Positions 43,520-55,253 of a DNA stretch of 64,000 nt are shown here, piece by piece. The stretch's first letter is position 1, and each line of letters opens with the position of its first letter. Position numbers and translations under genes: made by a program. The stretch lies in contig BCIA01000005.1 of assembly GCA_001599815.1 (NCBI GenBank), forward strand, positions 3,046,472 through 3,110,471. The letters are read 5' to 3'. Under the pieces are notes generated by a model. The model did no database searches and had not been told where the DNA came from. It saw only the letters and a list, made by a program, of their open reading frames with translations. Origin of the DNA: Furcasterigmium furcatum. Taxonomy: Eukaryota > Ascomycota > Sordariomycetes > Glomerellales > Plectosphaerellaceae.

Positions 43520-46251
43520 CTAGAACACCCTTCCTATACTGCCGCCCGCCGGCCCCGATAAGGTCGATGGTGGAACACCTCCCCCCTTCCGAGAAATACT
43601 GAAGCGGAACTTCTTCCTGCTCTCGTTGCTGATGATACTCGCCCTGTCCGTAGCAAACTCCCTGACCGTATTCGTGTCAATGAAGGTTTGCGGGAAGATG
43701 CCCCATTTCCCCTTGGCATTGGTCCCGGACCAGCACCAGTGGTCTGAGTACGCAACTGTGCTGTGTCAGTGGGATATCTAGATGGCCTGGACCGGAACAA
43801 CTCACAGCTGATGTTCGAAATGAACTCCCCTTTATCGAACTTGAGCCACTCGCCGTCCTTCGCCTTGGGCGCAAACTTCCACCTCGCCACCGCCGTGATC
43901 GTGCTCGTCCCGCCCATCTTTACCTCGTTCTTGGGCGGTGGTACCAGCCGGATCACGTCAAACGGTACACTCTTCTTGGCGGCGTCATGCCATCCCAGCG
44001 CCCACTCGCCCTGGTACTTGGCCGGGAACTCGATGCCCGTGATGCGTGCCCCGTCCGCCAGCTCGAACGCTGGCGTCTGGTCGTGCAGCATGCGCATTCC
44101 ATACATCTTCCTCACGGGCTTGATCGCCGTGGCCGTGGGGAGGGCGATGATCCCATCGCGGACAGGATCTAGTGGCGAGGGCACTTGCGGCCTCTTGAAG
44201 TGCAGATCATAGTTGTTGCGCAGGTTGAACGGGACCTCCGCTTCTTCCACAACCGTAAAGCCCGGCACTTGGGGTAAGGGTCGCGGATGCCTCGCCAGGT
44301 GCTCAAAGAGCTTCCTGGAGGTGAAGAAGACCGTTGCATCGCACTCTTCGAGGGTGTGTTGTGAGTGGGCGCAGAAGACGCAGCCGAAGAGCTGCTCATC
44401 CGACCTCTTCGTCGCCATATGGCTTTTCTGCAGGAAGCGGACTCGATAGCCGACTCCTGAGCAGACAAAGTTCTCTGCTTCTGCGTCATGTCAGCAATGA
44501 ATTTTAGCCCGAGGGCTTCAAGAGCCCAACATACCGCTCTGCTTCTGGTCGAGCTCCAGATGGTGGGAATCACTCTCAAAGTCGCAGCCTGTGCATCTTG
44601 CCACGGTATGCGAGCCTTGGAATCCCTAGACACGTTGGGTGTTAGTCGGAATAGGCTCTACATGTCGGTTGTGTCCCGCAACTCACCGGCTTCTTGACCA
44701 CCTTCACCCCACTCCCGCCCCTGGTCGTCTCCTTGGCGCCTTCACAGAAGCCTTTATACAGGAAGAACGAGCTGTTCAGGCTTAACGAGCAATCTCGCGG
44801 CGGTCCCGATGACATTCGTGGGCCGGCTGAGATGGAATGCCCCGACTCCTCCGACTCGACGGGAATCAGACCGTCACCAGCGTTGTACTCCTTCGGCACA
44901 ATCTCAATGCCGTCCTGAATACCGGGAGGGAAATTGGCCGGGATGGTCGGTGCTCGGGAAACGGGGCTCGGGTAGCCATAATCGCCGCCGCCGCCGGTGA
45001 TCGCATCAGGGTTCTCGGGTATTGACTGCACCGAGCCCCTGTTACCCAGCTGTGCCGGGCTGAGCGATTCCTGCATCGACTCCCTGGAGCGAACTGAGCT
45101 CCCCAGCGAGTCACGATGCTCCCTCGGCGGCAGGATCGTGGCTGTCAGAATAAACTCTGGCTCTTGTACCGACGGAGCATAGTTCGTGGCCATGGATGAG
45201 GAGGTCAGAGAACGCCCAGACGCTTGGAAAGGGTTCCTGTCTGGCGCTTCGGGCTGGACAGCAGCATTTGCCCTGGATGGCAACGAGTCGGTGGTCATCC
45301 TCCGCCGCCGCTCCTCAGCTTCCATTATTTTGACGCCCTCATCGAGCCTTCTGGGGGGCGATGCCACAGAGTTGGCATGCATGCCGTCCGGGCTGCTCGG
45401 GGACACGATGTCTGAGTCGCCTGACGATACGGGAGGCCGCCGGATATCCTCAGTTTCATCGATGTCCCCGTATGTATCGATATCGATATTTGGGGTGCTC
45501 TTGATGTCCCACGGGTTCGTTGGCGGGGGCGGCGGGGGAGTTGCCAGTCGTTCTTCTGCTTCCTCTTCTTTCACCTCCTCCTTCTGTGGCTCAGGTGTTG
45601 TTGGTACCTCAGGCTCCGGTTGGACGATGATGTTCAGGCCTCCCATGGTCGCGGGAGACGGGGAGTTTGACAACGCTGCAGTCCTCTCGTCAGCCCTTTC
45701 ATTCTTTCCCGAGGTTGGCGGGTAACACTTGCCAGGCACATGAACCGTCGCCATCGAAACGGGAGATGCACCCGCGTCTGCGGGCGGTTTAGCAATCGGC
45801 TCGAGCTTCATCCTCCTCAGAATGTCCCCGACAGCGAGACCAGCGTTCTTGCAGAGCTTCTGAAGATTGACGTAGGCCTCCTTTTCGAAGGCGTCCGCCT
45901 CCATGAAGTCCTCAAAGTCCCACAAGAGGTCGTTCAGCTCGAGTCTGTATCTGGCGATCTCGTCTGCGCTGCCGGTCAGTGCCGTGCTCACCATCTAGAT
46001 GCCCGCTACCGATTCGATAGGGCAGATAACTCACCATGCTGCTTGAGTTCATCAATGAAGTTCCCCTCAAACTCAGCGTACAGTCGCGTGCACAGAGGCA
46101 CGACGGTCTTGAGGGTCCGTTCGGCGCCCCTGATGAGCTTTTGGCTCTCGGCGAGCATCTCCTTGTTGTCTTGGGCATTTTCATGCGCTGTTGTCGCCTT
46201 TTCGACGATCTCCTTGAATGGTGCAATGACGAGGTCGGCGACGACGTCCAT
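43520..46251 (-). CDS. SH3-domain protein with helical N-terminus and Cys-rich region
   Basis: Exons 46251-46035, 45963-44687, 44625-44535, 44474-43806 and 43755-43520 give 829 residues, all junctions in frame. Layout: a helical N-terminus (about 1-125; EMLAESQKLIRGAERTLK, then LWDFEDFMEADAFEKEAY); a long disordered Ser/Pro/Glu-rich middle (about 150-480); a Cys/His-rich stretch (CTGCDF, then a GCVFCAH pair and FEHLARH) that could bind zinc; and two SH3-like parts, one with ARITGIEFPAKYQGEWALGW and the last with GEWLKFDKGEFISNIS continuing into DHWCWSGTNAKGKWGIFPQT (a canonical SH3 ending). I recognise no named orthologue. An adaptor in cortical or signalling complexes is plausible but not shown. 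Confidence 0.82.
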
Positions 46252-47860
46252 CGTGGACAGTTAGGCATCCACGGTAAGCCTCGGGTGGCAGCTTTGTCGG
46301 CTCGAATGTGCTCCGCGGGGTAATCGCGTGGGCTGAAGGGTGAGGTGAGACTCGACGACCTGAGGGGGTGTGACAGGGCGAGCGACACAGATATTTACGT
46401 TGTTGGGACGCGGAGAGACAGGTGAAGAAAGGAGGTGTGAGAGAGGAAACGCTGGGAAACAGTCGGCAGGTGAGTCAAGATGACCGACTTCCCCTGGGAG
46501 CGAGAGGGAAAGGAGGCAATGTCAGTGTGACGAGGCTGGCGATGGATCCCATGTACCCCTCGGCTACCTGGAGAGCCTAAGACTGCGACAAGACGTTGCG
46601 GAATACATCAGTACGCGCGAGCGGGTAAGCCTGGCCTCAAGCCACCCCATGCGGCAGAATACCCGAATGCAGGGCGAAAGAGAGCTCGTGCTTGGTCAAT
46701 AACCTCTACGAGGTGCGTCGGGGGGTTCCAGAGTGCAGCGGCCGCTACCAACGAGGCTATGCTGCGACTGGTTCCTTGTCTGATCTATTCGAAGGCCGCA
46801 TGCTCACCCGGGGAGGCAAGCGAGGAAGAGCCCTACTGTCCGCCAGAAGTCGTGTGCGCCCTGGAAGACCGGGCAGAGGGGCTACCGCTCGGCTCCGAGA
46901 CCGTGGCAGTGGACATGTGTGTTAGGCCTCTGTGCCTACTCGCCCTCGATTTAGGGGAGATGGGGAGCGTACCCAGGTAGCTTCGGGGGCCTCTTGCGTG
47001 TGCTTCTAGATGACAGCGCCGGTCGAGCCGAGATCGAGCAGGAACAGTCCGACCCACGGGAGGGCGCATAGCCGCGCGAAGGGTCCCTCCCAAAGTCCAT
47101 GTCTCGTGATGGGTAACCAGCTCAGGCACCGCGCGAGGTGAAGCTATGGGAACGGACGAACGCCACAGAGGGTACCTGGTGGGCAGGGGACACCCTCTGG
47201 GATCGTCCACGGTCCACGGCCCGCGACGCTTATTGGTTTGCTCTCGAGTCGAACTTCGGTTCCCCGGCTTGGCCTCTCGGAGCGCTGGGATGCCCTTGGT
47301 CGTGGCGCAGCCCACGCCCTCTCACCGCGCCGGTGGACAAACAGGGAAAGCTGCGAGGAAGGACAGCCAGTCTGCCTCGCGACGTTTTCGAAGAGCCACC
47401 ACTCCTGGCTGTTCAATCTGCTCTTGAAACGTCATAGGAAGAAACCGACCACTCACTTCGGACACGTTCCACTTCTCGAGAAGAGCGTTTGGTTGGCACA
47501 GCGCATTTTAGCGCCAAACGGTCAGTGTCGCCCAGCATCATAAGGGACGCTTATTCTTCGGTAGTCTCTTTATCTTCACCGAGGCCAAGACGCTGGCATC
47601 GCGGACCTCCCCGAAGCTTTACGGTTCAACGAATTAACTACCCCCTCAGCCACTCTTGTCGTCATGGTGAAGCCTTGAGGGCGTGGTCGGATGGCGAGAG
47701 CAGGTAATCAGGTCGTTTTCATTCTCATTCTATGGACGATGCCCCTCGTCAGTCATGACTTGAGGTCGTTAATCCTGGGTTAACCGCATTGACGCCGTTA
47801 TCAAAAGCCACGATCGATAACTCGAATCCGCTCGCCTGCTTTTCAACATGAGATCATCCC
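46252..47860. other. Intergenic upstream of SH3 gene
   Basis: About 1.6 kb. Holds the SH3-gene promoter (near 46252) and the 3' flank of the Ist2-like gene. Scanned for tRNA, 5S rRNA and spliced coding genes; none supported. Confidence 0.5.
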
Positions 47861-50275
47861 TCAAGTCGATGCCTGAGTCTTGTTGGCGCCCTTGACTACG
47901 GTCTCAGCAATTTAACTCAGACTTGGAAAAATCAGCCACTCACCTGAGCAATGAATGCGCGCCCAATTTGGATAGTCTCACTCATACCACGCTGTCGCTG
48001 CCAGAACCTGCCAGAATTGTCAGTCATGACCTCAATGGAAGCACAGTTGCCACTCACATCTCTTCAGGTCCTCCGGTACCACGCAGGGAAGCCTGGCGGG
48101 CCTCCTCCTCCAAAGCAGCCCTGGTGATTTCTTCGCTCTTCGGGATGCCGGGCGTTGCTGCCTTGTCGTGCACTTCCTGCTGCAGGTTTTCCTCGAGAAG
48201 CCTCTTCTTCATCAAGTACTTCTCCTTTCGCTCCTTTTGCAAGCCAGGGCTTTCGACCTTGTTCATCACATATCGCACAACCAACTGGGTGATGAGGTAG
48301 AAGTGCTCTGCCAGGAAAATGCTAAGCAACACTGCCCAGGCTTGAATTTGGCCTCTTGACCCAGCTGGACCACTTCCGTTGCTGTTGCTGCTGCTGCACA
48401 GGGCCACGATGCCAGCACTCGTCATGGTACCAAGCCAGGATAAGAAGCCGATAGCGTCGATCCATGGTCCAATGGAGTCCGCACGCCACGGAATAGGTCG
48501 TCTACTGCTGATAGCAATCTTGACAGCATCAGAGCGCAATTCGACCCAGTTGTTGATGAGGAAGAAGCAGGCAGTGAGAGGCCATGCGACTGAGAAGAGT
48601 GAGAGATACCCAAACTGGATGACCATCTCCCGATAGTCGCTGGTGACGTCGTAGATCTCGAGTTCCACCTCACTCCGAACTCGATCTAGAAAGGCCTTCT
48701 CCTCCTCAGGATCCGGAATCTTTTTCACGCTGCTGCGGCTGATACGGGCCTGAACGCCCTTGGCTTCATCGAGAGCTTTGCGCTTGACGTAAGGAAGCAC
48801 GGTCTCCGTCAGGAAGTTGACAACCTGGGCCGTCACAGTGAAGTAGAACATCTGTTGGCTGATTCGCGTCGGGTCGACAACAAATTCCTGAGTGGCCCAA
48901 ATCTTGTCTCTGGGTGTGAGCTTCGTGGCCACTGCTCTCCAGAAGTCGAGATATGGAGTGAGAACATGACCGAAGGGGATGTAGACGAAAGCCGTGAAAA
49001 AGAGCGCCATGTAAGACGTGAGGAAGTTGAGGACGAATTCTTTCTGCACAAGAGCTGCGTGGTGGGCTAGGCCAGAGTTAGCGGCCGCTCAACCGCCAGG
49101 ATTTGGGGCACTCTCACCGTCCATCGTCTCATAATTCTCCATGTCCGTTAATTTCTTGGCGAAGCCGGTCAGAACGGTCGAGAATGTCGGGGTCATAACG
49201 ACGAGGATTGCTGTCGGGATGAAAGCCAGGTATGTTTTGAATGGGCCGTCATATACCTGGTTGATGAAGACTTCCAGAGAGTTACATATGGCAACCAATG
49301 TACCGAGGGCGAGAATGCAGGCCAAGGCGAATGGAATCTGCAGTAGCTGGGTTTGAAGCCGTTTGAAAGGCGAGTACACCCTTACAGTTTCGCCTGTCAC
49401 CGGGTCCTGAGATTCGTGTTCGGGCTGGAATTGCGGCCTGGGGTGTTGGATATTCGAGGAGCCTCGGGTGCCCCACTGTACGGCCAGGTCGACCTCCTTC
49501 TTCTTCCAGTACTCGAAGAAAATGACGGACCAGAAGCAGACGACCAGGGCGTAGAGCCATGAAAACTGACCGAGGAAAGTCCAAGCAGAGAAGCCAGCGG
49601 CGGCGGGAAAGACAAGGAACTTGAAGTAAGACTGCATGAATGCAAAGTAGAAGGCGACGCTCTCGCCAAACTTGTCACGAATGTCGTCGAGGTCCGAGTC
49701 TTCGACGGTATACTTGGAGCTCATCTTCTGGATCCAGGTCCTATTGAAGGTGTGATTGTGTAGGGGAAAGATAGAGTCGACATGTTCCCAGCGGCCAGCT
49801 TTGGGGGTGATGCCGGCACCTCCTTCACCCTTGGGCCTGGTGATGAGAAGGTAAACCAGTCGGAGCCGCTCAGCCTCGGTGACCGGGTCATCCTGAAGAG
49901 ACTGGGAAACGTCACGTTCGGGGCCGATAGTTCGTGCTCCGTGGAGCCAGTCTCCCAGGCGAGAGCGGTAGACCTGGTCGCCCAAGACCTTGTCCGAGGC
50001 GATCTTGACGAAGATGAGGAGTGAGGCCCCGTTGCCGTTCCTGACCTCTGTGGCAAGGCCTACACTGACGAGGGCCTCAACGAGCCGCACGAATTGCGCC
50101 TCAGCTTCATCTCTTCCTGTGGAGGTCAATGTTGGATGATGTGCTGGGAGGTGAAGGGGTTGATGGGTGTACCTTGGGGTGGGAGCTTGAAGTGAACCAC
50201 AAAGTCGACGCCATAGTTGGACTCGAATCCCGGTTGAATATTTTTGCTGCTGTAGAGGTTCTTGATGCTGGCCAT
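47861..50275 (-). CDS. Ist2-like anoctamin/TMEM16 membrane protein
   Basis: Multi-pass membrane protein of the TMEM16 (anoctamin) superfamily; yeast Ist2 tethers cortical ER to the plasma membrane, and fungal members include lipid scramblases. Exons 50275-50173, 50116-49118, 49054-48058 and 48007-47944 are well supported, followed by either a small last exon 47902-47861 (734 residues in total) or read-through to a stop at 47932. Hydrophobic segments include FLVFPAAAGFSAWTF, YALVVCFWSVIFFEY, IPFALACILALGTLVAI, YLAFIPTAILVVMTPTF and LTSYMALFFTAFVYIPFG, and the FFEYWKKKEVDLAVQWG stretch is family-typical. The cytosolic tail ends MFWQRQRGMSETIQIGRAF. The start MASIKNLYSS may instead be an in-frame ATG 75 bp upstream. 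Confidence 0.87.
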
Positions 50276-50885
50276 GATGGTGGCTCTGCGAGGCGCGGAT
50301 GCTCGGTCGAAGTGCCGAAGACTACCAAGTTCGGATGGAGGTTCAGACACCTACGGGCGTGAAGGTGAGATGGGATTAGAAAGGCTTTATGAGCGTTGTG
50401 AGTCCAGCAGGTCAGGGAAACCTAAGGAGAAAGAGTCATGACGCTTCCCGACTTCCAATATTCTAGATTTGCATCACGCCTGGCAAGGAAAGAGGAGACG
50501 CACAAGAAGGAGCTCCTACCACTTCAACGTCATCGGAAAACAAGCTCAGCTGAAATGGTCCGTGCGATCCCGGCCGATCTGCTCGAAAGTGGAGACGCCG
50601 TCCGAAGATCAAGATGGATGCGCCTTCCTTGGCACGCCAGCACTGTCATTAGCACACTGCAATTGGTCCGTGCTGCTGGCTCCCGTCCCGCCAACCCTGG
50701 GGCCAATGACGTCCTTTGAATCTGTCTGATGTCTGATCCAGTTTCAGAGGATCCGCGACATCACGATACGTCCACAGAAACCTGACCAGCAGCATCTTTA
50801 ACACCATCCCGAGTCACAGCTCGCCAGGTCTGAGCCCCAAACTTCCAGGTTCGGTACATCCACAGTCGGGCCTCGATCGTTCACC
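50276..50885. other. Divergent promoter region of Ist2-like and metallophosphatase genes
   Basis: About 610 bp between divergently transcribed genes. A CCAAT-type box (CCAAT on plus at about 50454) and ATTGG at about 50661 are seen, but no site can be assigned a function. Confidence 0.4.
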
Positions 50886-51866
50886 ATGGGCCTCCTTCAG
50901 ACATTGCGCCTGCGCCGGCGCAGCCAGTTCGATCCTCCAACACTACTCGACACGATCCTCACATCTCCATTCCAGGCCTTCATCTCGGCTCTCTACTCCG
51001 TCTTCCTCGCACTCCGCGGCCGGCCTTTCCATGCCCCTGCCTCTTATCCTATCCGTGTCGTCTGCCTCTCAGACACCCACGACCAGTTCCCTCGGGAAGT
51101 TCCAGACGGCGACCTACTCATCCATGCCGGGGACCTGACCAACCCGGGGACGGCTGCCAGCATCCAAAAGCAGCTGGACTGGCTTGCCTCTCTCCCTCAC
51201 GCTCACAAAATTGTCGTTGCCGGCAACCACGACTCATACTTTGACCCGAGCTCCCGCGCCCTGGCTGACACCACCTTCAACAACAAGCTGAACCTCAAGG
51301 GAATCCACTACCTCGAACACGACTCGGTGACGCTGGACTTCGCGGGAGGGAGGCGCCTCAAGATCTACGGCTCACCAGACATTCCTCGCTGCGGCGGTGC
51401 AGACTTTGCCTTCCAGTACGACCCCGCCCACCCGCCCTGGCGAGGAACAGTGCCGACGGACACGGACATTCTTGTGACCCATCCCCCGCCACGCTACCAC
51501 CTCGATCTCGGCACCCTCGGCTGCCCCTCCCTTCTTGCAGAGCTGTGGCGCGTGAGACCAAAGCTGCATGTCGTCGGTCATGTGCACTGGGGCCACGGCC
51601 GCCGGGCGATGCACTTTGACGCCTGCCAAGAAGCGTACGAGGCTCTCATGTCCCGGCCGCCTCGCGGCCCCTTCTGGGACTTCATCCCCAACGGTGGCTG
51701 GATTGATGCATTGCAGGTCATCGTGTATGGGGTTCACTCTATCATCTTCAAATGGCTGATGCTTGGACCCGGTGGAAACACCAGCGGCAGTCTGCTCGTC
51801 AATGCTGCACTGATGAAGGGTAACTCCGGCAAGCTGGGCAACCCGGTCCAGGTTGTCGACCTGTAA
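50886..51866 (+). CDS. MPPED-type metallophosphoesterase
   Basis: Calcineurin-like phosphoesterase of the MPPED1/2 (UPF0046) type, single exon, 326 residues. The metal-binding motifs are in order: CLSDTHDQFP (D-x-H), DLLIHAGDLTNPG (GD), VVAGNHDSYFD (GNHD), LVTHPPPRYHLD, and VVGHVHWGHGRR (GHxH). Together these supply the bimetal site. A hydrophobic C-terminal segment (WIDALQVIVYGVHSIIFKWL) may be membrane-associated. The fungal substrate is unknown; related animal enzymes hydrolyse cyclic nucleotides weakly. The ATG follows CACC, a good fungal start context. There is no intron. Confidence 0.9.
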   Translation: MGLLQTLRLRRRSQFDPPTLLDTILTSPFQAFISALYSVFLALRGRPFHAPASYPIRVVCLSDTHDQFPREVPDGDLLIHAGDLTNPGTAASIQKQLDWLASLPHAHKIVVAGNHDSYFDPSSRALADTTFNNKLNLKGIHYLEHDSVTLDFAGGRRLKIYGSPDIPRCGGADFAFQYDPAHPPWRGTVPTDTDILVTHPPPRYHLDLGTLGCPSLLAELWRVRPKLHVVGHVHWGHGRRAMHFDACQEAYEALMSRPPRGPFWDFIPNGGWIDALQVIVYGVHSIIFKWLMLGPGGNTSGSLLVNAALMKGNSGKLGNPVQVVDL

Positions 51867-52142
51867 AGCGTTGCGAATAGTACACACGCAGAACGGCATC
51901 GGTGCAAAGCAGTATCGACATCGCAAAAGGGTTAATGACTGTCAACTAGATGGCGAGCATTCAATACCACCTCGTGGGCAAAATCATGTTTCAAGATGTC
52001 ATGGAGAATAACTCTTGCGATGAATGATCGAAATCAAAACAAATGCCGCCGAACTCCATGCAAGGAAAACAAAAGTCAACAAGTCCCAGCTCCACAACTC
52101 CACAACTCCAAGCCCCTTTTCTATGTCGCTTCAGTAGCCTAG

Positions 52143-54288
52143 TTACAACACGATCCTCAGAATGGCCACGGCGATGGGCAAAACAATGGCAACACCCATG
52201 CTCAAAGCCACGCCACCATCAACCTCGACGAATCCAGTTGGCGCACCACCCACAGGCGGCGACCAGATTCCCGGAGGCGGACCCTTGGCCGGATCCTCCG
52301 GCGACTTCCGGTCTGCCGGCGGAGGAGTGGGGCCGGCCGGGTCATCCGGGCCACCGGGCACCGTCAGCGTAACCTCGCTCTCGCCGTGCGGGCCGCACCC
52401 ATCGCACTTCTCGACAAACGTCTTCATCGGCGGCTCCGGGCACTTGTCAGCGCACTGAGTCTGCGTGTAGCAGTATTCCGTCGTGATGAGCCGCGCATGA
52501 TCAGTCGGGCACACAGTGACGTAGGGAATGGTGATCACGTCGTGGTGATCTCCATACTTGCCGGGCCCATATCCGGGCTCACCCAGCGGCGGGGCGGGCG
52601 GCGGCTTCTCGTCACGCCCGCCGACGATGCCGTACAGGCTGGTCAGGTAATCGCTCCCTGGGCGTTGGCTTTGGCCTTCCATGCGGCGGGCCTTGCGTAG
52701 CGGAGAGACGGAGAAGCCGCCCATGTCCTCTGAGAGGAAGCCGCCGCAGGCCTCGGAGGGGTTTCCGGGGCAGGGGATGTCGCACTCCTCAAGGTCGGCG
52801 AGGGAACGGTCGCGCGGGTCGATGAAGTCGGCGCACAGGCACTGGTCGGCGTGGACGGCTGCGAAGCGGTGGCCCTCGCAGGCCTCGACACACAACTTAG
52901 GGGTCATGTCAGGTCTGGCGCCGGCGAACTGGAAGGTTTGGAATCCGTTTTCGGACGCGTAGCAGCCGAGTAATGCGAAGTCGTCGATGTTGGCCGGGTC
53001 ACGGCCTGGACGGGGTCGCGGTTCAATGGTGGGGTTGGGCTGGAGAGAGATGTATATCGTGGAGGTTCTCTGCATGGTTGTGGTGGTGGTCAGGTCGTCA
53101 TCGGGAGGCGGCGTGGGATGGTGGCTTCTTTCATAGACATCGATGTAGTTGACCTCCCAGTAGCTGCATCAGGCGTCAGCATAGTGCCTCCTGAAATTCA
53201 AACCAAGTCAAGACTCACGCATCGGAGAAGACCTCGGGGTTATTGGCAACATATTCTTCGCAAGTCTCTGCCAGATTACTGCAGGTCGACTCACTCCACA
53301 TCTGGCCGGCGTAGTCACCACAGAAGTTCTACACGAGTTAGCCAATGTTCAGTCATGGCATCTCCGGCAGTGCGTATCCTACCGTCTGGAGCACAATGCT
53401 CATGTCTCTGAAGTACCGGTCCGGCTCACAGGTCGAGGTGCCAAAGAGTGCAGAAGGCGGGCCCCAGGAGTCGGGGTCAGGCTGCTTCCGATGAATATCG
53501 GAAGGGATCCTATACCGGGGCCAGTGCCAGATCCTGATGTCCTCAGATGTCCACTCCATGGCGTAGACGCCGCCGCGAACGGCGTTGAATGTGTCACCGT
53601 ATGTGGCAGTGTCGAAAGGAGAGGGCAGAAAGCTGCATCCAGCGTTGTTGTTGGTCTGAGTTCTTGTCAATCAACTGCCCCTTCTCGAGCTGAATCGTGA
53701 ATGACCTACCCCTGGACTCGTGCAGTCCCACCGGATGGCCTCTCCAGTCGTATCGATCCCCTGGCGGGGAACGGAGCAGCCCTCGGAGCTGGTGGTCTGT
53801 TAGCTGTCGTCTCCGAGTGTCCAGTCACGGAACTCACGTATGTGCCGAGATCAGGTTCCTCGTGGCCCTATTCGCGCCCTCGATAATGTCGATCTCGCCG
53901 TTGTTCGGCCATTCCGGACCATACATCCAGACTACAAGTGTCAGACCCCATTGTCTCGCCGCCTTCAAGAACCCAACTCACAAGCAGGCCACAGTCCACA
54001 TGTTGAGGGTGGCATGTGCGAGAAATCGCCGATGAAGAGGCCGTGGTTATACGCCGTTTTACTCTCGAGCCTCACGCTTGGTCGACCGCCGGGCACGTCG
54101 TAGGTATTCTCGCTGTCAACGCCCAAAATGGCCGTTCCATCGCCCTGGATCGAGTAGATTCCCAGCGCCGCAGCATCGGGCTGACTCTGATACCGGACAT
54201 ACCCGTTGGAGGGATCTGCGCCGTTGAACCAGTTGAACCCGTGGACGAAGGCGTCCCCAACGTACGAGTCTGCCAGGCTGTAGCCCAT
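52143..54288 (-). CDS. GH16 glucanase-like enzyme with WSC domain and GPI signal
   Basis: Cell-wall-directed enzyme of the beta-1,3(4)-glucanase type. Exons 54288-53982, 53931-53838, 53788-53710, 53655-53383, 53328-53219 and 53163-52143 give 627 residues. GH16 domain (about 1-290) with the catalytic motif GEIDIIEG, starting YSLADSYVGDAF and ending AYWEVNYIDVYE. After a Pro/Thr linker comes a Cys-rich WSC domain (LLGCYASENGFQTFQF, then CVEACEG, DQCLCAD, CPGNPSEACGG). Pro-rich linkers follow and then a C-terminal hydrophobic tail (VALSMGVAIVLPIAVAILRIVL), as in GPI-anchored proteins. The first ATG gives no signal peptide, although the enzyme should be secreted; the frame upstream is open and encodes a hydrophobic run (SLPFFLLLSS), so the true start is uncertain. 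Confidence 0.85.
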
Positions 54289-55253
54289 GTTGGAGGAAAG
54301 TAAGAGAAAGAAGGGGAGTGAAGCGGAGTCGTTAACAAACGACGAGGCAAAAAGACATGAACCTACTATATTAGGGGGGTATCGTGGTCGATCATGGCTT
54401 CAGGAGGCATGGCAGATGACTTCTTGATATACGTCCTCCATCTGCGACAATGGCTTGCCCTGAGCCATGCCTTGGGGAGCTGGCCGCCGCCACATTGGGG
54501 TGGAATGCGGCTCATATCTCGGGAATGAGACCACGAAGTCCGATAGCTACATGTTCATGCCACGCCAAGCTGGCAAGTTTCGCGATACCTACTTACTTAG
54601 TGGGCGAGAAACGCGAACATCGTAAACGGAGGCTGGGCCGCAGGCTCCAAAGTGTGCTTCTTGTTATTATTGAGTCTGACAGTGCTCCAACGCAGGCGCT
54701 GGAGCCATGGTCTGCAAAGCATCGACTTGCCTCACCCCAGTGATCTCCCATCCCTCGCTGAGTGGCAACTCTGGTCTAGATGCGACGGCTTTCATGCCCT
54801 CGCTCTGTCAAGGGAGCTGTCAGAATCTGAACCAAACCCCCCAAGGCCCGAGACTCCATCGCAGAAAGATCGTCGAATAGTCGAGGGATGTGGCGACAAT
54901 ACTCTGAGGCGTGGGAAACGCGAAAGCTCGCCGTCGCCATTCCAGGGTGTGACTTTGGGCATTCCCAGAGTCAACAGGTATCTCTCCCTGCCACCATATC
55001 AGTCCACCACCAGTCCCCGCAGTCTCGCCTCGACCGCGTCGACCGCGGCCAACGGGGTATTTTACAAGGGAGAATGATACCCCAAAAAAAGAAAAGCCCA
55101 CGGAAAACGCCAGCTCTAGCAGGCCCGCCATGCCCGTGCCCCATGTCCGTCCAGATGTTCGCCGTGTCCAAGAATGCACCCTCCCCAGAAATACAAGCGT
55201 GCCAGCCAGCCCACGTTCTGCGGCCGCGCCAAGCGTCTAGTGCTTCCTCATGC
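54289..55253. other. Intergenic upstream of GH16-WSC gene
   Basis: About 965 bp: GH16 promoter and PEX12 3' flank. A TATA-like AATATAG on the minus strand at about 54366-54372 lies some 80 bp upstream of the GH16 ATG. No gene is supported. A short plus-strand frame continuing from 54652 has no family support. Confidence 0.45.

Noticed and set aside
46692..47543. Several overlapping short frames suggesting a small gene
   Set aside because: None has family similarity, a plausible start or intron pattern, and they overlap on both strands.
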